Assembly: GCA_023422565.1 (NCBI GenBank)
Contig: JAFAGR010000068.1
Span: forward strand, 1 to 63,618
DNA from: Bacteroidota bacterium
GTDB taxonomy: Bacteria > Bacteroidota > Bacteroidia > Chitinophagales > Chitinophagaceae
Length of the DNA: 63,618 nucleotides
Direction of reading: 5' to 3'
Shown one piece after another: positions 21,112 to 30,112 of this stretch; position 1 is the first letter of the stretch; each line of letters starts with the position of its first letter. Below the pieces are notes generated by a model that was not told the DNA's origin, made no database searches, and saw only the letters and a program-made list of their open reading frames with translations. A program made the position numbers and the translations under genes.

Positions 21112-22200
21112 ATGAAGATCTTACAGCTCATACAAAAAAAACAAATGCGGGGAGCTGAAGTTTTCGCTTCTCAAATTTCCTCGCACATGGTTCGGGAAGG
21201 CCACGAGGTTAAGATAGTTTCGCTTGCAGATGGAACGGCAACCCTTCCTTTTAGCGGAGAGATAGATTCATTGAATGTAAACCTCTCAAATAAGTTTTTC
21301 GATTGGGCAGGCTGGAAAAAACTGAGCGGGATAGTAAAAGAGTTCAGGCCTGATGTTGTACAGGCCAATGCGGGAGATACATTGAAATACGCAATTTTCT
21401 CCCGAATGTTCTTTGGCTGGAACGTGCCGATCGTTTTTAGGAATGCCAGCGTTATTTCACGTTACCTGAAAAGCCCGGTTGCCAAGGCCCTGACGGGATT
21501 TCTTGTGCGGCGCACTGATCGTATTGCCTCAGTAAGTACTGTTTCTTCAAAAGATATTACGGCTCTCTTCAATCTTTCAAATAAAAAAGTGACGGTGATT
21601 CCCATCGGAATCGAATCGGCTGAAGTTAGAAAGCTTGCCTCCTTTGAAAACGGCAAAAAAAATATTGTGCATGTAGGAGGTTTTTCATTTGAAAAAAATC
21701 ATGGAGGCCTTATTCGCATCTTTGAACAATGTATGAAGAAGGATCAGCAACTGATGCTTTGGTTAATAGGTGAGGGCCCGCTGAAAGAAAAAGTAAAGGC
21801 CGAAGTGGCCGCGCGGGGGTTAAGGGAAAGGGTAATTTTCACCGGGCACGTAAACAACCCAATGGATCATATTTTGTCGGCAGACCTTTGTGTTCTGCCC
21901 AGCATTATTGAAGGGTTGCCCGGCGTAGTGGCTGAATCTTTCTACTGCAGAACTCCGGTGGTTGCTTACGAGGTGGGAGGAATTAAGGATCTGGTGGAAA
22001 ACGGCAAGAATGGCTGGCTCATAGAGCAGGGCAATGAACATGCATTTGCAGATAAGATGATGGAGGTTTTGAAAATGGATACCATCATGAAAACATCTGT
22101 AACTGATGCCGCTTACAAAACAGTTACGCAAAATTTCAGAAACGAAGTGATCGCACTTCGATTTATCGATCTGTATAAAAGCTTACAACCTTTGAAATGA
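21112..22200 (+). CDS. GT4 family glycosyltransferase
   Basis: 362 aa, GT-B fold. The N-terminal part has QMRGAEVFASQIS (glycine loop region). The C-terminal donor-binding part has VGGFSFEKNHGGLI and the E(x7)E motif in EGLPGVVAESF. It transfers a sugar from a nucleotide donor to the growing glycan at the inner face of the membrane. The stop overlaps the next start (ATGA), so the two GTs are translationally coupled. Confidence 0.88.
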   Translation: MKILQLIQKKQMRGAEVFASQISSHMVREGHEVKIVSLADGTATLPFSGEIDSLNVNLSNKFFDWAGWKKLSGIVKEFRPDVVQANAGDTLKYAIFSRMFFGWNVPIVFRNASVISRYLKSPVAKALTGFLVRRTDRIASVSTVSSKDITALFNLSNKKVTVIPIGIESAEVRKLASFENGKKNIVHVGGFSFEKNHGGLIRIFEQCMKKDQQLMLWLIGEGPLKEKVKAEVAARGLRERVIFTGHVNNPMDHILSADLCVLPSIIEGLPGVVAESFYCRTPVVAYEVGGIKDLVENGKNGWLIEQGNEHAFADKMMEVLKMDTIMKTSVTDAAYKTVTQNFRNEVIALRFIDLYKSLQPLK

Positions 22201-23315
22201 ATGAAAAGATAAACATACTGCATCTCGTGAAGTCGCTCGGCAGGGGTGGTGCCGAAATGTTATTGCAGGAAACGCTTCCTTATCACAACCGGGATATTTT
22301 TAATTTTCATTACATCTATTTTCTGCCATGGAAAGATCAGATGGTGGAAGGGATCAGGAAAAACGGTGGCACTGTTGAGAATTTCCCTGCTAAAAACAAT
22401 GCGGTGATCATGTTGCAGGCCCGTAAAATTGCCCGTTATATTAAAAAGCATAATGTTCAGCTTCTGCATTGCCACCTGCCCTGGGCAGGCTTTGTGGGAA
22501 GACTGGTTCATAAAATGACCGGCACTCCCGTAATATATTCGGAACACAATAAACAGGAACGTTATCATATTCTTACCAAAACGATCAACCGGATCTCTTT
22601 TAATTCTCAAAGCCATGTAGTTGCCGTTTCGGCAGATGTGGCCGAATCAATTAAAAAGCATATTCGTCCACGCGTTCCCGTTACCACCATTCTTAACGGC
22701 GTAAACGTGGAAACGTTCAGGAGAAACCGGGAAGAAGGCGAAAAGCTAAAACGAGAACTGGGCATTGCTCCCGGTGCTGCGGTGATAGGAACCATAGCCG
22801 TGTTTCGTTTTCAGAAGCGGTTGAAGGAATGGGTTTCCGTTTTTAAAATGATCGAAAAGCAATTGCCGGGTACGCGGGGCATAATTGTGGGAGAAGGTTT
22901 GTTGCGCGGCGAAATAGAAGAGCACATCAGGAACGAAGGCATGGAAGGAAAGATCATACTTCCCGGTCTGCAAACTGAAGTGAAGCCATGGTATTCAGCA
23001 ATGGATATCTTTATGATGAGTTCGGTATTTGAAGGTTTGCCCATTGCCCTTCTTGAAGCGATGAGTATGGAATGCGCAGTCGTTTCCACCAATGCCGGTG
23101 GTATCGGCGAGGTGATAAGGAATGGAGTGGACGGTTTTCTTGTGCCTGTAGATGACTGGCAGAAGTTACATGAACCTGCATTAAAGCTGGTTAATGATAA
23201 CACACTGCTTGATAAGTTTAGATCAGCCGCACGGCAAAGGGTTATCGAATCTTTCAGCATGAAGAAGATGGTGGAAGAAACCGAGGATTTATATAAAAAA
23301 GTACTTTCAAAATAA
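22197..23315 (+). CDS. GT4 family glycosyltransferase
   Basis: 372 aa, GT-B fold. It begins LHLVKSLGRGGAEMLL, typical of GT4, with E(x7)E in EGLPIALLEAM followed by NAGGIGEV. The ATG overlaps the stop of the preceding GT gene. Cytoplasmic, probably membrane-associated; donor and acceptor unknown. Confidence 0.88.
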   Translation: MNEKINILHLVKSLGRGGAEMLLQETLPYHNRDIFNFHYIYFLPWKDQMVEGIRKNGGTVENFPAKNNAVIMLQARKIARYIKKHNVQLLHCHLPWAGFVGRLVHKMTGTPVIYSEHNKQERYHILTKTINRISFNSQSHVVAVSADVAESIKKHIRPRVPVTTILNGVNVETFRRNREEGEKLKRELGIAPGAAVIGTIAVFRFQKRLKEWVSVFKMIEKQLPGTRGIIVGEGLLRGEIEEHIRNEGMEGKIILPGLQTEVKPWYSAMDIFMMSSVFEGLPIALLEAMSMECAVVSTNAGGIGEVIRNGVDGFLVPVDDWQKLHEPALKLVNDNTLLDKFRSAARQRVIESFSMKKMVEETEDLYKKVLSK

Positions 23316-23319
23316 GCCG

Positions 23320-24267
23320 ATGGAAATCGTTTCTGCCACACCGTTAGATATGCCGGCAATGATAGCCCTGCTTAAAAAAAGCCTGGGTGAAAGCCTGATG
23401 CCAAAATCTGAAGGGTTTTTCAATTGGAAGCATTACGAAAATCCTTTCGGCAGGTCAATGGTATTGTTGGCAAAGGAGAATGAAGAGGTGATAGGGCTGA
23501 GGGCTTTTATGCGGTGGGAGTGGATGCGTGGCGGTGAGAAAGTAACTGCTGTTCGTGCAGTGGATACGGCAACCGCCCCTTCGCACCAGGGGAAGGGGAT
23601 CTTTAAAAAACTGACCATGCAGGCCGTGGCCGATTGTAAGGCGGAAGGAGTGGGCATTGTGTTCAATTCGCCCAACACCAGCAGCAGGCCGGGATATTTA
23701 AAGATGGGTTGGAAGGATGCAGGGCGCATGCCCTTATGGTTAAAACCGGGAAGCATTATTCCGGCGTTTTATAATGAAGAGAACGTGAACTCGCATCTCG
23801 AACATTTTAGTATCAGCAAAGTTTCTGACCTGTTGCAATCGGAAAATGAATTCCCTTTTTCGAAAAAATTTTTTCATACGCCCTTATCGGCGGCGTACAT
23901 TCAATGGAGATACAGCAATTGCCCGGTGGTGAAATATGGGGCGGTTGCCGCGAAGGGTTCATTCGGAATAATTTTCAGGGTGAAAAAGCTTAAGGCATTT
24001 TCTGAATTAAGGATATGTGAGATGTGGTCAGAAGGGCCTGCAGGTGAAAGAGAAATGAGGCGTGCGTTAAAAACCGTGGTAAACAAATTTCGTCCCTTAA
24101 TGATAAGTTGTGCGCCCACGCCATTGATCAGCGGTAAGGCCGGCTTTTTCGGGCCTTACCAAAAAGGGCCTATCACCACAATTCGCGAACTTCACCTCAC
24201 ACAATTAAACGATTTTGAAAATTTTAACGCGTGGCGCCCTTCAATAGGTTCGTTGGAACTATTCTAA
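23320..24267 (+). CDS. GNAT-fold acyltransferase-like protein of polysaccharide locus
   Basis: 315 aa. The acetyl-CoA loop is visible as QGKGIFKK (about residues 88-95) after AVDTA, and a conserved NSPNTSSRPGYLKMGW block follows, so a GNAT fold is likely for the first half. The C-terminal half is divergent. A paralogue of the same design lies at 35655. The likely role is N- or O-acylation of a sugar or a precursor in this pathway; the substrate is unknown. It starts 4 bp after the GT stop and ends 1 bp before the next gene, so it is part of the operon. Confidence 0.7.
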   Translation: MEIVSATPLDMPAMIALLKKSLGESLMPKSEGFFNWKHYENPFGRSMVLLAKENEEVIGLRAFMRWEWMRGGEKVTAVRAVDTATAPSHQGKGIFKKLTMQAVADCKAEGVGIVFNSPNTSSRPGYLKMGWKDAGRMPLWLKPGSIIPAFYNEENVNSHLEHFSISKVSDLLQSENEFPFSKKFFHTPLSAAYIQWRYSNCPVVKYGAVAAKGSFGIIFRVKKLKAFSELRICEMWSEGPAGEREMRRALKTVVNKFRPLMISCAPTPLISGKAGFFGPYQKGPITTIRELHLTQLNDFENFNAWRPSIGSLELF

Positions 24268-24268
24268 C

Positions 24269-25429
24269 ATGGATGCAATTCTCGTAACCATATTGATCCT
24301 CTTCATCAACACCTTTTTAATAAGAGTGTTTATGCAGAAATACCAGGCACTTTCTCAAAGCTACCTTTGGTTGCTCTTTGCGGTACATGCAATTCTTTGT
24401 ACGGTGTACACTTTATACGCCGCGGCCACAGCGAGCGATTCCGTTCAGTATTTTAATATATCCTCTTCCACAAAAAACTGGTTCAGCCTTTGGGGAACTT
24501 CCACCACCTTCATCTACTTTCTGGCCTGGCCATTTACCTATTTGTTCAATCTTGGCTACCTCGCCACGATGATCATTTTTTCCTACATAGGTTACCTGGG
24601 TATTATGTTCTTTTATTTTGCGGCAAAGGAAAACGTAAAGCTGCCTGCAGTTTGGGGAAGGCTTACCTTAATAGAATTGGTTTTTCTTTTACCCAATCTG
24701 CATTTCTGGTCCTCATCCCTTGGTAAAGGAAGCGTGATACTATTCGGACTGTCTTTGTTTGCACTCGGCCTCAGCCGTTTCAACCGGCGATATCTCACTC
24801 TTATCTTCGGCGGCTTCATCACCTTCATGGTTCGTCCGCATATATTGTTCACGGCTATATTAAGTGTGATGCTTGTTTTGCTGATAACGAGCTCGGGGAT
24901 AAAATCATATTTGCGCTGGTTGATATTTATTGTTGCTGGAATAGTTTTCTTTTATATAAGCGATGATGTGGCCGAGTTTACAGAGATCGAAAGCTTCAAT
25001 GTGCTTAACTCCGATGTGCTTCAGCATCGCGCGTCGGAGTTGGGTAAATCAACCTCCGGTGTAAACCTGCAGGATTACAGTCTACCGATGAAAATGTTTA
25101 CGTTTTGGTTCAGGCCGCTGTTCTTTGACGGGCAGGGATTAATGGGCCTGATGGTTTCGTTTGAGAACCTCGCGTATATTTTTATGTTTGCGATCGTCAT
25201 CCGCCGGGGGTTTGCCGCCTGGGGAAGCTGGAACGGGTATTTTAGGATATGCCTGATATTTTTTCTTTTCGGTTCGATAGCGCTTGCTCAGGTGACGGGA
25301 AACTTAGGGATTGCTATCCGGCAGAAAGCGCAGTTCATGCCTTTTTTCTTTATCATCTTTTTTAAAGCCGTGAGTTATTCGAGAGCCGCTGCTAAAAGAT
25401 CACTTTTCATAAAACCAGCAGTAAACTAA
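24269..25429 (+). CDS. polytopic membrane protein, candidate Wzy-like polymerase
   Basis: 386 aa, very hydrophobic, about 9-11 predicted helices with a larger extracytoplasmic loop near residues 235-275. There is no strong sequence signature. Position in the locus, length and topology match O-antigen/EPS polymerases, which are known for low sequence conservation. It could instead be an unrelated membrane protein. No other polymerase candidate is seen in the locus, which supports the call. Confidence 0.55.
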   Translation: MDAILVTILILFINTFLIRVFMQKYQALSQSYLWLLFAVHAILCTVYTLYAAATASDSVQYFNISSSTKNWFSLWGTSTTFIYFLAWPFTYLFNLGYLATMIIFSYIGYLGIMFFYFAAKENVKLPAVWGRLTLIELVFLLPNLHFWSSSLGKGSVILFGLSLFALGLSRFNRRYLTLIFGGFITFMVRPHILFTAILSVMLVLLITSSGIKSYLRWLIFIVAGIVFFYISDDVAEFTEIESFNVLNSDVLQHRASELGKSTSGVNLQDYSLPMKMFTFWFRPLFFDGQGLMGLMVSFENLAYIFMFAIVIRRGFAAWGSWNGYFRICLIFFLFGSIALAQVTGNLGIAIRQKAQFMPFFFIIFFKAVSYSRAAAKRSLFIKPAVN

Positions 25430-25433
25430 ACTT

Positions 25434-26417
25434 ATGAAATACCCGGGCGTATTTTGCATATCACTCGATTTTGAACTGCACTGGGGCTGCTTCGAAAGAA
25501 TGCTTTTGAATGAGGCAGAGCAACAGTATTTTTACAATACCCGCGAGCTAATACCTAAAAAACTAGACCTTTTTCAAAGCAACGAAATTCACGTAACCTG
25601 GGCCATCGTAGGCATGTTGTATCGTAAAAGTGTAACTGAATGGAATGAGAAAAAACCGGCACTTATTCCTACTTTTTCAAACCGAATTGCTTCCGCCTAC
25701 GATTGGATAGATGATCATGGATTTAAAGGCGAGAATGATCCCTTTCATTTTGCGCCCGACCTTGTTGACCAGGTTGCGGCTACGAAATTCCAGGAAGTGG
25801 CCACGCATACTTATGCGCATTATTTTTGTTTGGAGCCGGGGCAAACACGCGAGCAGTTTCATGCCGACCTCCGCATGGCGGTAGATGTGGCTGCTGAAAA
25901 AGGGCACATCATAAAGTCGCTTGTATTTCCGCGCAATCAATTCAACCGCGATTATCTTTCTGTTTGCGCCGATGTGGGCATTGAAGCCGTGCGATCAAGC
26001 CCCGACATTTGGTACTGGCGTTACGGAACCGGATCAACCTTTAAGGAAAAGTTCTTTCGTGCCGGCGATGCTTACATTAAAATGCAGCCCATAAAGCCGG
26101 TGTACCTGAAAGACATTGATGTATCGTCCGGCCTTCCCTTACTACTTCCTTCCACGCGGCTATACCGCGCATGGAAATCGAAATATAAAATTCAGAATTC
26201 ATTCAAGTTGCGCCGCATATTAAATGAGATGACGGAAGCGGCGAAAAGCGGAGCTTATTATCACCTGTGGTGGCATCCGCATAATTTCGGCTATCATCCG
26301 AAGGAATGCATGCGCGAACTTGAGCAAATAATTGATCACTATAAAAAGCTCAGTAAGAAGTACGCATTCGAATCTTTAACCATGGGCGAGATCACACAAT
26401 TGTTATTGAAGAAATGA
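25434..26417 (+). CDS. polysaccharide deacetylase-like protein (NodB/CE4 type)
   Basis: 327 aa. ISLDFELHWG near the start supplies the motif 1 Asp; VATHTYAHYF supplies the metal-binding HxxxH; a later FPRNQFN and a C-terminal YYHLWWHPHNFG resemble further CE4 motifs. No signal peptide is visible, so it probably acts in the cytoplasm on a lipid-linked or nucleotide-linked sugar rather than on a mature polymer. It removes N-acetyl groups from HexNAc residues. Its stop overlaps the start of the next GT gene (ATGA). Confidence 0.78.
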   Translation: MKYPGVFCISLDFELHWGCFERMLLNEAEQQYFYNTRELIPKKLDLFQSNEIHVTWAIVGMLYRKSVTEWNEKKPALIPTFSNRIASAYDWIDDHGFKGENDPFHFAPDLVDQVAATKFQEVATHTYAHYFCLEPGQTREQFHADLRMAVDVAAEKGHIIKSLVFPRNQFNRDYLSVCADVGIEAVRSSPDIWYWRYGTGSTFKEKFFRAGDAYIKMQPIKPVYLKDIDVSSGLPLLLPSTRLYRAWKSKYKIQNSFKLRRILNEMTEAAKSGAYYHLWWHPHNFGYHPKECMRELEQIIDHYKKLSKKYAFESLTMGEITQLLLKK

Positions 26418-27586
26418 GCGTGAAGAAAGATAAACCGGTGCTGATGCGCATCACTACCATACCCGCTTCCATGCAGGTGTTGCTAAGAGGGCAAGTTCGG
26501 TTTATGGGCAGCAATGGTTTTAATGTGGTGATGGTAAGCAGCGATGGCGCGGAAGTGGAAGCACTGAAGCAGCAGGAGGGCGCGCCCCATTATGTGATTC
26601 CTTTCACCAGAACGATCAGTCCCTTTAAAGATCTGAAATGCCTCATCATGCTCACTCGCCTGATGAGGAAGGTGAAGCCTGATATAGTGCACACGCACAC
26701 ACCCAAAGCCGGGCTTATCGGCATGTGGGCCGCATTATTTGCGGGTGTGCCTGTAAGGCTCCACACCATCGCCGGGCTTCCCTGGATGGAAACATCGGGC
26801 ATGCTTCGGCGCCTGCTAAAACTGGTGGAGAAACTTACTTTTTTCCCGGCGACAAAAGTCTTTCCGAACTCAGTTATGCAGAAAGAATTTCTTGCAGGGA
26901 ATGGCATCGGCAGAAATAAAATGGAAGTGCTTGGCAATGGCTCAAGTAATGGCATCGACACTAACTATTTTTCGGCCACTGAAACGAGAAGATCGGAAGC
27001 ACAACGGTTACGCGTAAACGAAAATATTCAGCCCGGCGCGTGGATATGGATATTCATCGGCAGGTTGGTGAAAGATAAAGGGATGGAGGAGCTTTTGAGT
27101 GCTTTTAAAATATTACATAAGGAGTTTCCGCAAGACAGGTTGTGGCTGTTGGGAAAGGAAGAGCCCGAGCTGGATCCGCTGGGCCCGGTAGCAGCAGAGA
27201 TCCTTCATTCGCATCCTGCGATAAAAAAGTGGGGCTTTGTAAATGACGTGAGGCCTTATCTTGCCGCGGCAGAGGTCTTGGTTTTTCCGAGTTACCGGGA
27301 AGGGTTTCCCAACGTTCCGATGCAGGCGGCATCGATGGGTTGCGCACTCATTCTTTCAAACATTAATGGCTGTAATGAAATTGTGGAGGATGGAAAAACG
27401 GGTCTCCTTGTTCCTCCTAAAAATGAAACTGCTTTGAAGGAGGCGATGATGCGCCTGAGAATGGAGCCGGAGCTAAAGCGATTCTTAACGGAAAACACAA
27501 GGGCAAATATGGTGAGCAGGTATGATCAGCAAAACCTCTGGAACATTCTTCTCGCCAAATACCGGGAATTTTTAAAACTCAATTGA
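26414..27586 (+). CDS. GT4 family glycosyltransferase (CapM/PglA-like)
   Basis: 390 aa, GT-B. DIVHTHTPKAGLIGMWAA and the C-terminal PSYREGFPNVPMQAASMG are typical of the CapM/PglA branch, which adds the second sugar to the priming sugar. The second Glu of the E(x7)E motif is Gln here (EGFPNVPMQ), a variation I believe is common in Bacteroidota homologues. It directly precedes the initiating sugar-phosphate transferase, which fits a role as the second transferase of the pathway. Confidence 0.85.
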   Translation: MSVKKDKPVLMRITTIPASMQVLLRGQVRFMGSNGFNVVMVSSDGAEVEALKQQEGAPHYVIPFTRTISPFKDLKCLIMLTRLMRKVKPDIVHTHTPKAGLIGMWAALFAGVPVRLHTIAGLPWMETSGMLRRLLKLVEKLTFFPATKVFPNSVMQKEFLAGNGIGRNKMEVLGNGSSNGIDTNYFSATETRRSEAQRLRVNENIQPGAWIWIFIGRLVKDKGMEELLSAFKILHKEFPQDRLWLLGKEEPELDPLGPVAAEILHSHPAIKKWGFVNDVRPYLAAAEVLVFPSYREGFPNVPMQAASMGCALILSNINGCNEIVEDGKTGLLVPPKNETALKEAMMRLRMEPELKRFLTENTRANMVSRYDQQNLWNILLAKYREFLKLN

Positions 27587-27589
27587 CGC

Positions 27590-28195
27590 TTGTACAAAAA
27601 TTTTTTTAAGCCGCTTGTCGATCTTCTGATCTCTGCTACTGCATTGCTCATTGCCCTGCCTATAATGATCATCATCATTATTTTGCTTAAGGTAACGGGG
27701 CATAAACGAGTTTTCTTCACCCAACAACGAGTAGGCCTACACGAAAGAATTTTCAAGGTGCTTAAGTTCAGAACCATGACTGATAAGGTTGATGCGCAGG
27801 GTAACCTCTTGCCTGATGCAGACCGGTTAACAGGCTTTGGAAAGTTTTTAAGAAAGAGCAGCCTGGATGAAATTCCGCAACTGATAAATGTGTTAAAGGG
27901 CGATATGAGCCTGATCGGCCCGAGGCCATTGCTGGTAAATTACCTGCCTTTATATTCGCCTGAGCAAAAAAGAAGGCACCTGGTGAAACCCGGAATTACG
28001 GGGTGGGCGCAGGTGAATGGGCGAAATGCGATAAGCTGGAAAAAAAAGTTCGAGCTGGATATCTGGTATGTGGATAATATAAGTCTGGCCACGGATATTC
28101 GCATAATCGGGAAAACCATTCAGAAGGTTATTGCGGGTAGCGACATTAGCCAGGAAGGCCAGGCAACCATAGAGGCATTTAACGGAAACAACTAA
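27590..28195 (+). CDS. initiating sugar-phosphate transferase (PglC-like)
   Basis: 201 aa with a TTG start; no other start keeps the N-terminal membrane segment (about residues 9-33). It is a short monotopic phosphoglycosyl transferase of the PglC size class. The Asp-Glu catalytic pair is in KSSLDEIPQLINVLKGDMSL, followed by GPRPLL and GITGWAQVNGRN. The family moves a phospho-sugar from UDP to undecaprenyl phosphate and starts glycan assembly. Neighbours resembling PglD, PglE and PglF suggest UDP-diacetamido-trideoxyhexose as donor; this is inference. Confidence 0.9.
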   Translation: MYKNFFKPLVDLLISATALLIALPIMIIIIILLKVTGHKRVFFTQQRVGLHERIFKVLKFRTMTDKVDAQGNLLPDADRLTGFGKFLRKSSLDEIPQLINVLKGDMSLIGPRPLLVNYLPLYSPEQKRRHLVKPGITGWAQVNGRNAISWKKKFELDIWYVDNISLATDIRIIGKTIQKVIAGSDISQEGQATIEAFNGNN

Positions 28196-28206
28196 AATAT
28201 GGAGGT

Positions 28207-28845
28207 ATGAAACAGATCGCAATTTTCGGGGCGGGTGGCTTTGGCAGAGAAGTTAAGATGCTGATCGACCAGATAAATGCAGTAGAGAAGATTTGGGAAT
28301 TCATCGGGTATTTTGATGATGATTTCACCCAGGCAAAGGTTCCCGCTAAGGAGCAACTTGGAGGCATGGAAAGATTGAACGCTCATGAAGGGCCGCTTTT
28401 CCTTGTACTCGCTATTGGCAATCCTGTAGTAAAAAGGAAGATCCATTCAAAAATTACGAATCCGAAAATTCAATATCCAACCCTGATTCATCCTAATGTG
28501 GTAGCCGGAAAATCGAATGTATCAATAGGAGAAGGCTGTATAATATGTGCAGGAAATATTCTAACCGTAGATCTCCGCATCGGCAACCATGTAATTCTAA
28601 ACCTGGCGTGTACGGTCGGCCACGACACTATAATAGGAAACTATTGCTCATTTATGCCCGGGGTAAATATTTCCGGTGAGGTAGATATAAAAGAGGCCGT
28701 ATATGTGGGCACCGGGGCTAAAATAATCAATCAGCTTGAAATAGGCCTCAATACCATAGTCGGCGCGGGCGCCATCGTTTCCAAAAGCCTCCCGGAAAAT
28801 TGTACGGCTGTGGGTATACCTGCGAAACCCATTAAATTTCATTAG
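28207..28845 (+). CDS. sugar O/N-acetyltransferase, PglD/NeuD family
   Basis: 212 aa preceded by a GGAGGT ribosome-binding site 2 nt from the ATG. N-terminal Rossmann-like UDP-sugar-binding part (IFGAGGFGREV), then a left-handed beta-helix of hexapeptide repeats with the conserved His in VGHDTIIG. PglD acetylates the 4-amino group of UDP-4-amino-4,6-dideoxy-GlcNAc. The neighbouring aminotransferase would supply exactly that substrate. Confidence 0.87.
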   Translation: MKQIAIFGAGGFGREVKMLIDQINAVEKIWEFIGYFDDDFTQAKVPAKEQLGGMERLNAHEGPLFLVLAIGNPVVKRKIHSKITNPKIQYPTLIHPNVVAGKSNVSIGEGCIICAGNILTVDLRIGNHVILNLACTVGHDTIIGNYCSFMPGVNISGEVDIKEAVYVGTGAKIINQLEIGLNTIVGAGAIVSKSLPENCTAVGIPAKPIKFH

Positions 28846-28908
28846 TGTTATTTATGCGTTAACTCCTTAACTATTAAAGAGAATGTTAAAATAATAGGGT
28901 TTTTTCCT

Positions 28909-28916
28909 TATTTTTG
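28909..28916 (+). promoter_or_regulatory. Bacteroidota -7 promoter element before aminotransferase
   Basis: TATTTTTG matches TAnnTTTG exactly. TGTTAA lies about 19 nt upstream in place of the -33 TTTG. The 133-bp gap is the first break in the tight gene run, so a second transcript probably starts here. Confidence 0.6.
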
Positions 28917-28978
28917 CGCCCAAACAATATCCCGATCGAAAGATTTCAGGGTAATTTCTGATTAAACCATCTGAATTA

Positions 28979-30112
28979 GTGTCTAAAATCTGGCTTTCCT
29001 CGCCTCATATGGGGGAGAAGGAAAGAGTTTATGTTGAAGAAGCATTTTCAACCAATTGGGTTGCCCCGCTTGGCCCCAATGTAACCGCGTTTGAGCAGCA
29101 GCTCGCCGATACACTTGGCGTGCGGGGCGTGCTCTCGCTGAGTTCGGGCTCCGGTGCATTGCATCTTTCAATGGACCTTCTTCAGGTAGAGAGAGACTCG
29201 GTAGTACTCTGTCAAAGCTTCACCTTTGCGGCTTCGGCCTTTCCAATTTTATACTGCGGCGCGAAGCCTGTTTTTGTGGATAGTGAAAAAGATACGTGGA
29301 ATATGGATCCGCAAATTCTGGAAGAAGCAATTAGCGACCAGCGAAAAAAAGGCAATAAGATCTCGGCGATAATAGTGGTGCACCTTTACGGGATGCCTGC
29401 AAAAATGGATGAGATAATGGCTATTGCCAACAGGCATGAAATCCCCGTTATTGAAGACGCTGCGGAAGCATTGGGGAGTTTATACCACGGTAAGCCCTGC
29501 GGAAGTATGGGAAAGATCGGAATACTGAGTTTCAACGGGAACAAAATTATCACCACCAGCGGCGGAGGAGCCCTTGCCTCAGATGATGAAGGAATCATGA
29601 AGCGTGCCCGGCACATTTCGGCTCAGGCAAAGGAACCTGCCCCATACTACCTGCATAAGGAAGTGGGCTACAACTACCGGCTGAGTAATGTATGCGCGGG
29701 GATTGGAAGAGGACAGATGGAAGTATTGAAAGACCGGGTAAATCGCCGCCGTGAAATATTTGATTTTTACAAAAAGGAACTGCGGGAGATAGATGGGATT
29801 GATTTTTGTTATGAAGCCGATAATATTTATTCGAACCGTTGGCTAACCACGATCCTTTTTGATGAGAAATGGGAAACAGGAATGAACGACCGCGTCAGGA
29901 TTGCATTGGAAGAAATGGAGATAGAAACACGACCCTTGTGGAAACCATTGCATCAGCAACCCGTATTCAAAGACTGCGATAATTATGTGAACGGAGTTAG
30001 CGATAAGCTATTTCTGCAAGGGCTGTGCCTGCCAAGTGGTTCAAACCTAACGGAGGAGAATTTAAAAACAATAGTTAATGGAATCAAAGATGTACTCAAA
30101 TCAGGGAAGTAA
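28979..30112 (+). CDS. DegT/DnrJ/EryC1 family PLP aminotransferase (PglE-like)
   Basis: 377 aa with a GTG start; the ATG at 29009 would cut the conserved N-terminus. PLP-binding Lys is in SFNGNKIITTSGGG (about residue 188), with EDAAEALGS upstream. It would aminate C4 of a 4-keto-6-deoxy UDP-sugar using glutamate. The dehydratase gene following and the PglD-like gene preceding make the expected three-step set. In Porphyromonas a relative (PorR) is required for A-LPS and T9SS cargo anchoring. Confidence 0.9.
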   Translation: MSKIWLSSPHMGEKERVYVEEAFSTNWVAPLGPNVTAFEQQLADTLGVRGVLSLSSGSGALHLSMDLLQVERDSVVLCQSFTFAASAFPILYCGAKPVFVDSEKDTWNMDPQILEEAISDQRKKGNKISAIIVVHLYGMPAKMDEIMAIANRHEIPVIEDAAEALGSLYHGKPCGSMGKIGILSFNGNKIITTSGGGALASDDEGIMKRARHISAQAKEPAPYYLHKEVGYNYRLSNVCAGIGRGQMEVLKDRVNRRREIFDFYKKELREIDGIDFCYEADNIYSNRWLTTILFDEKWETGMNDRVRIALEEMEIETRPLWKPLHQQPVFKDCDNYVNGVSDKLFLQGLCLPSGSNLTEENLKTIVNGIKDVLKSGK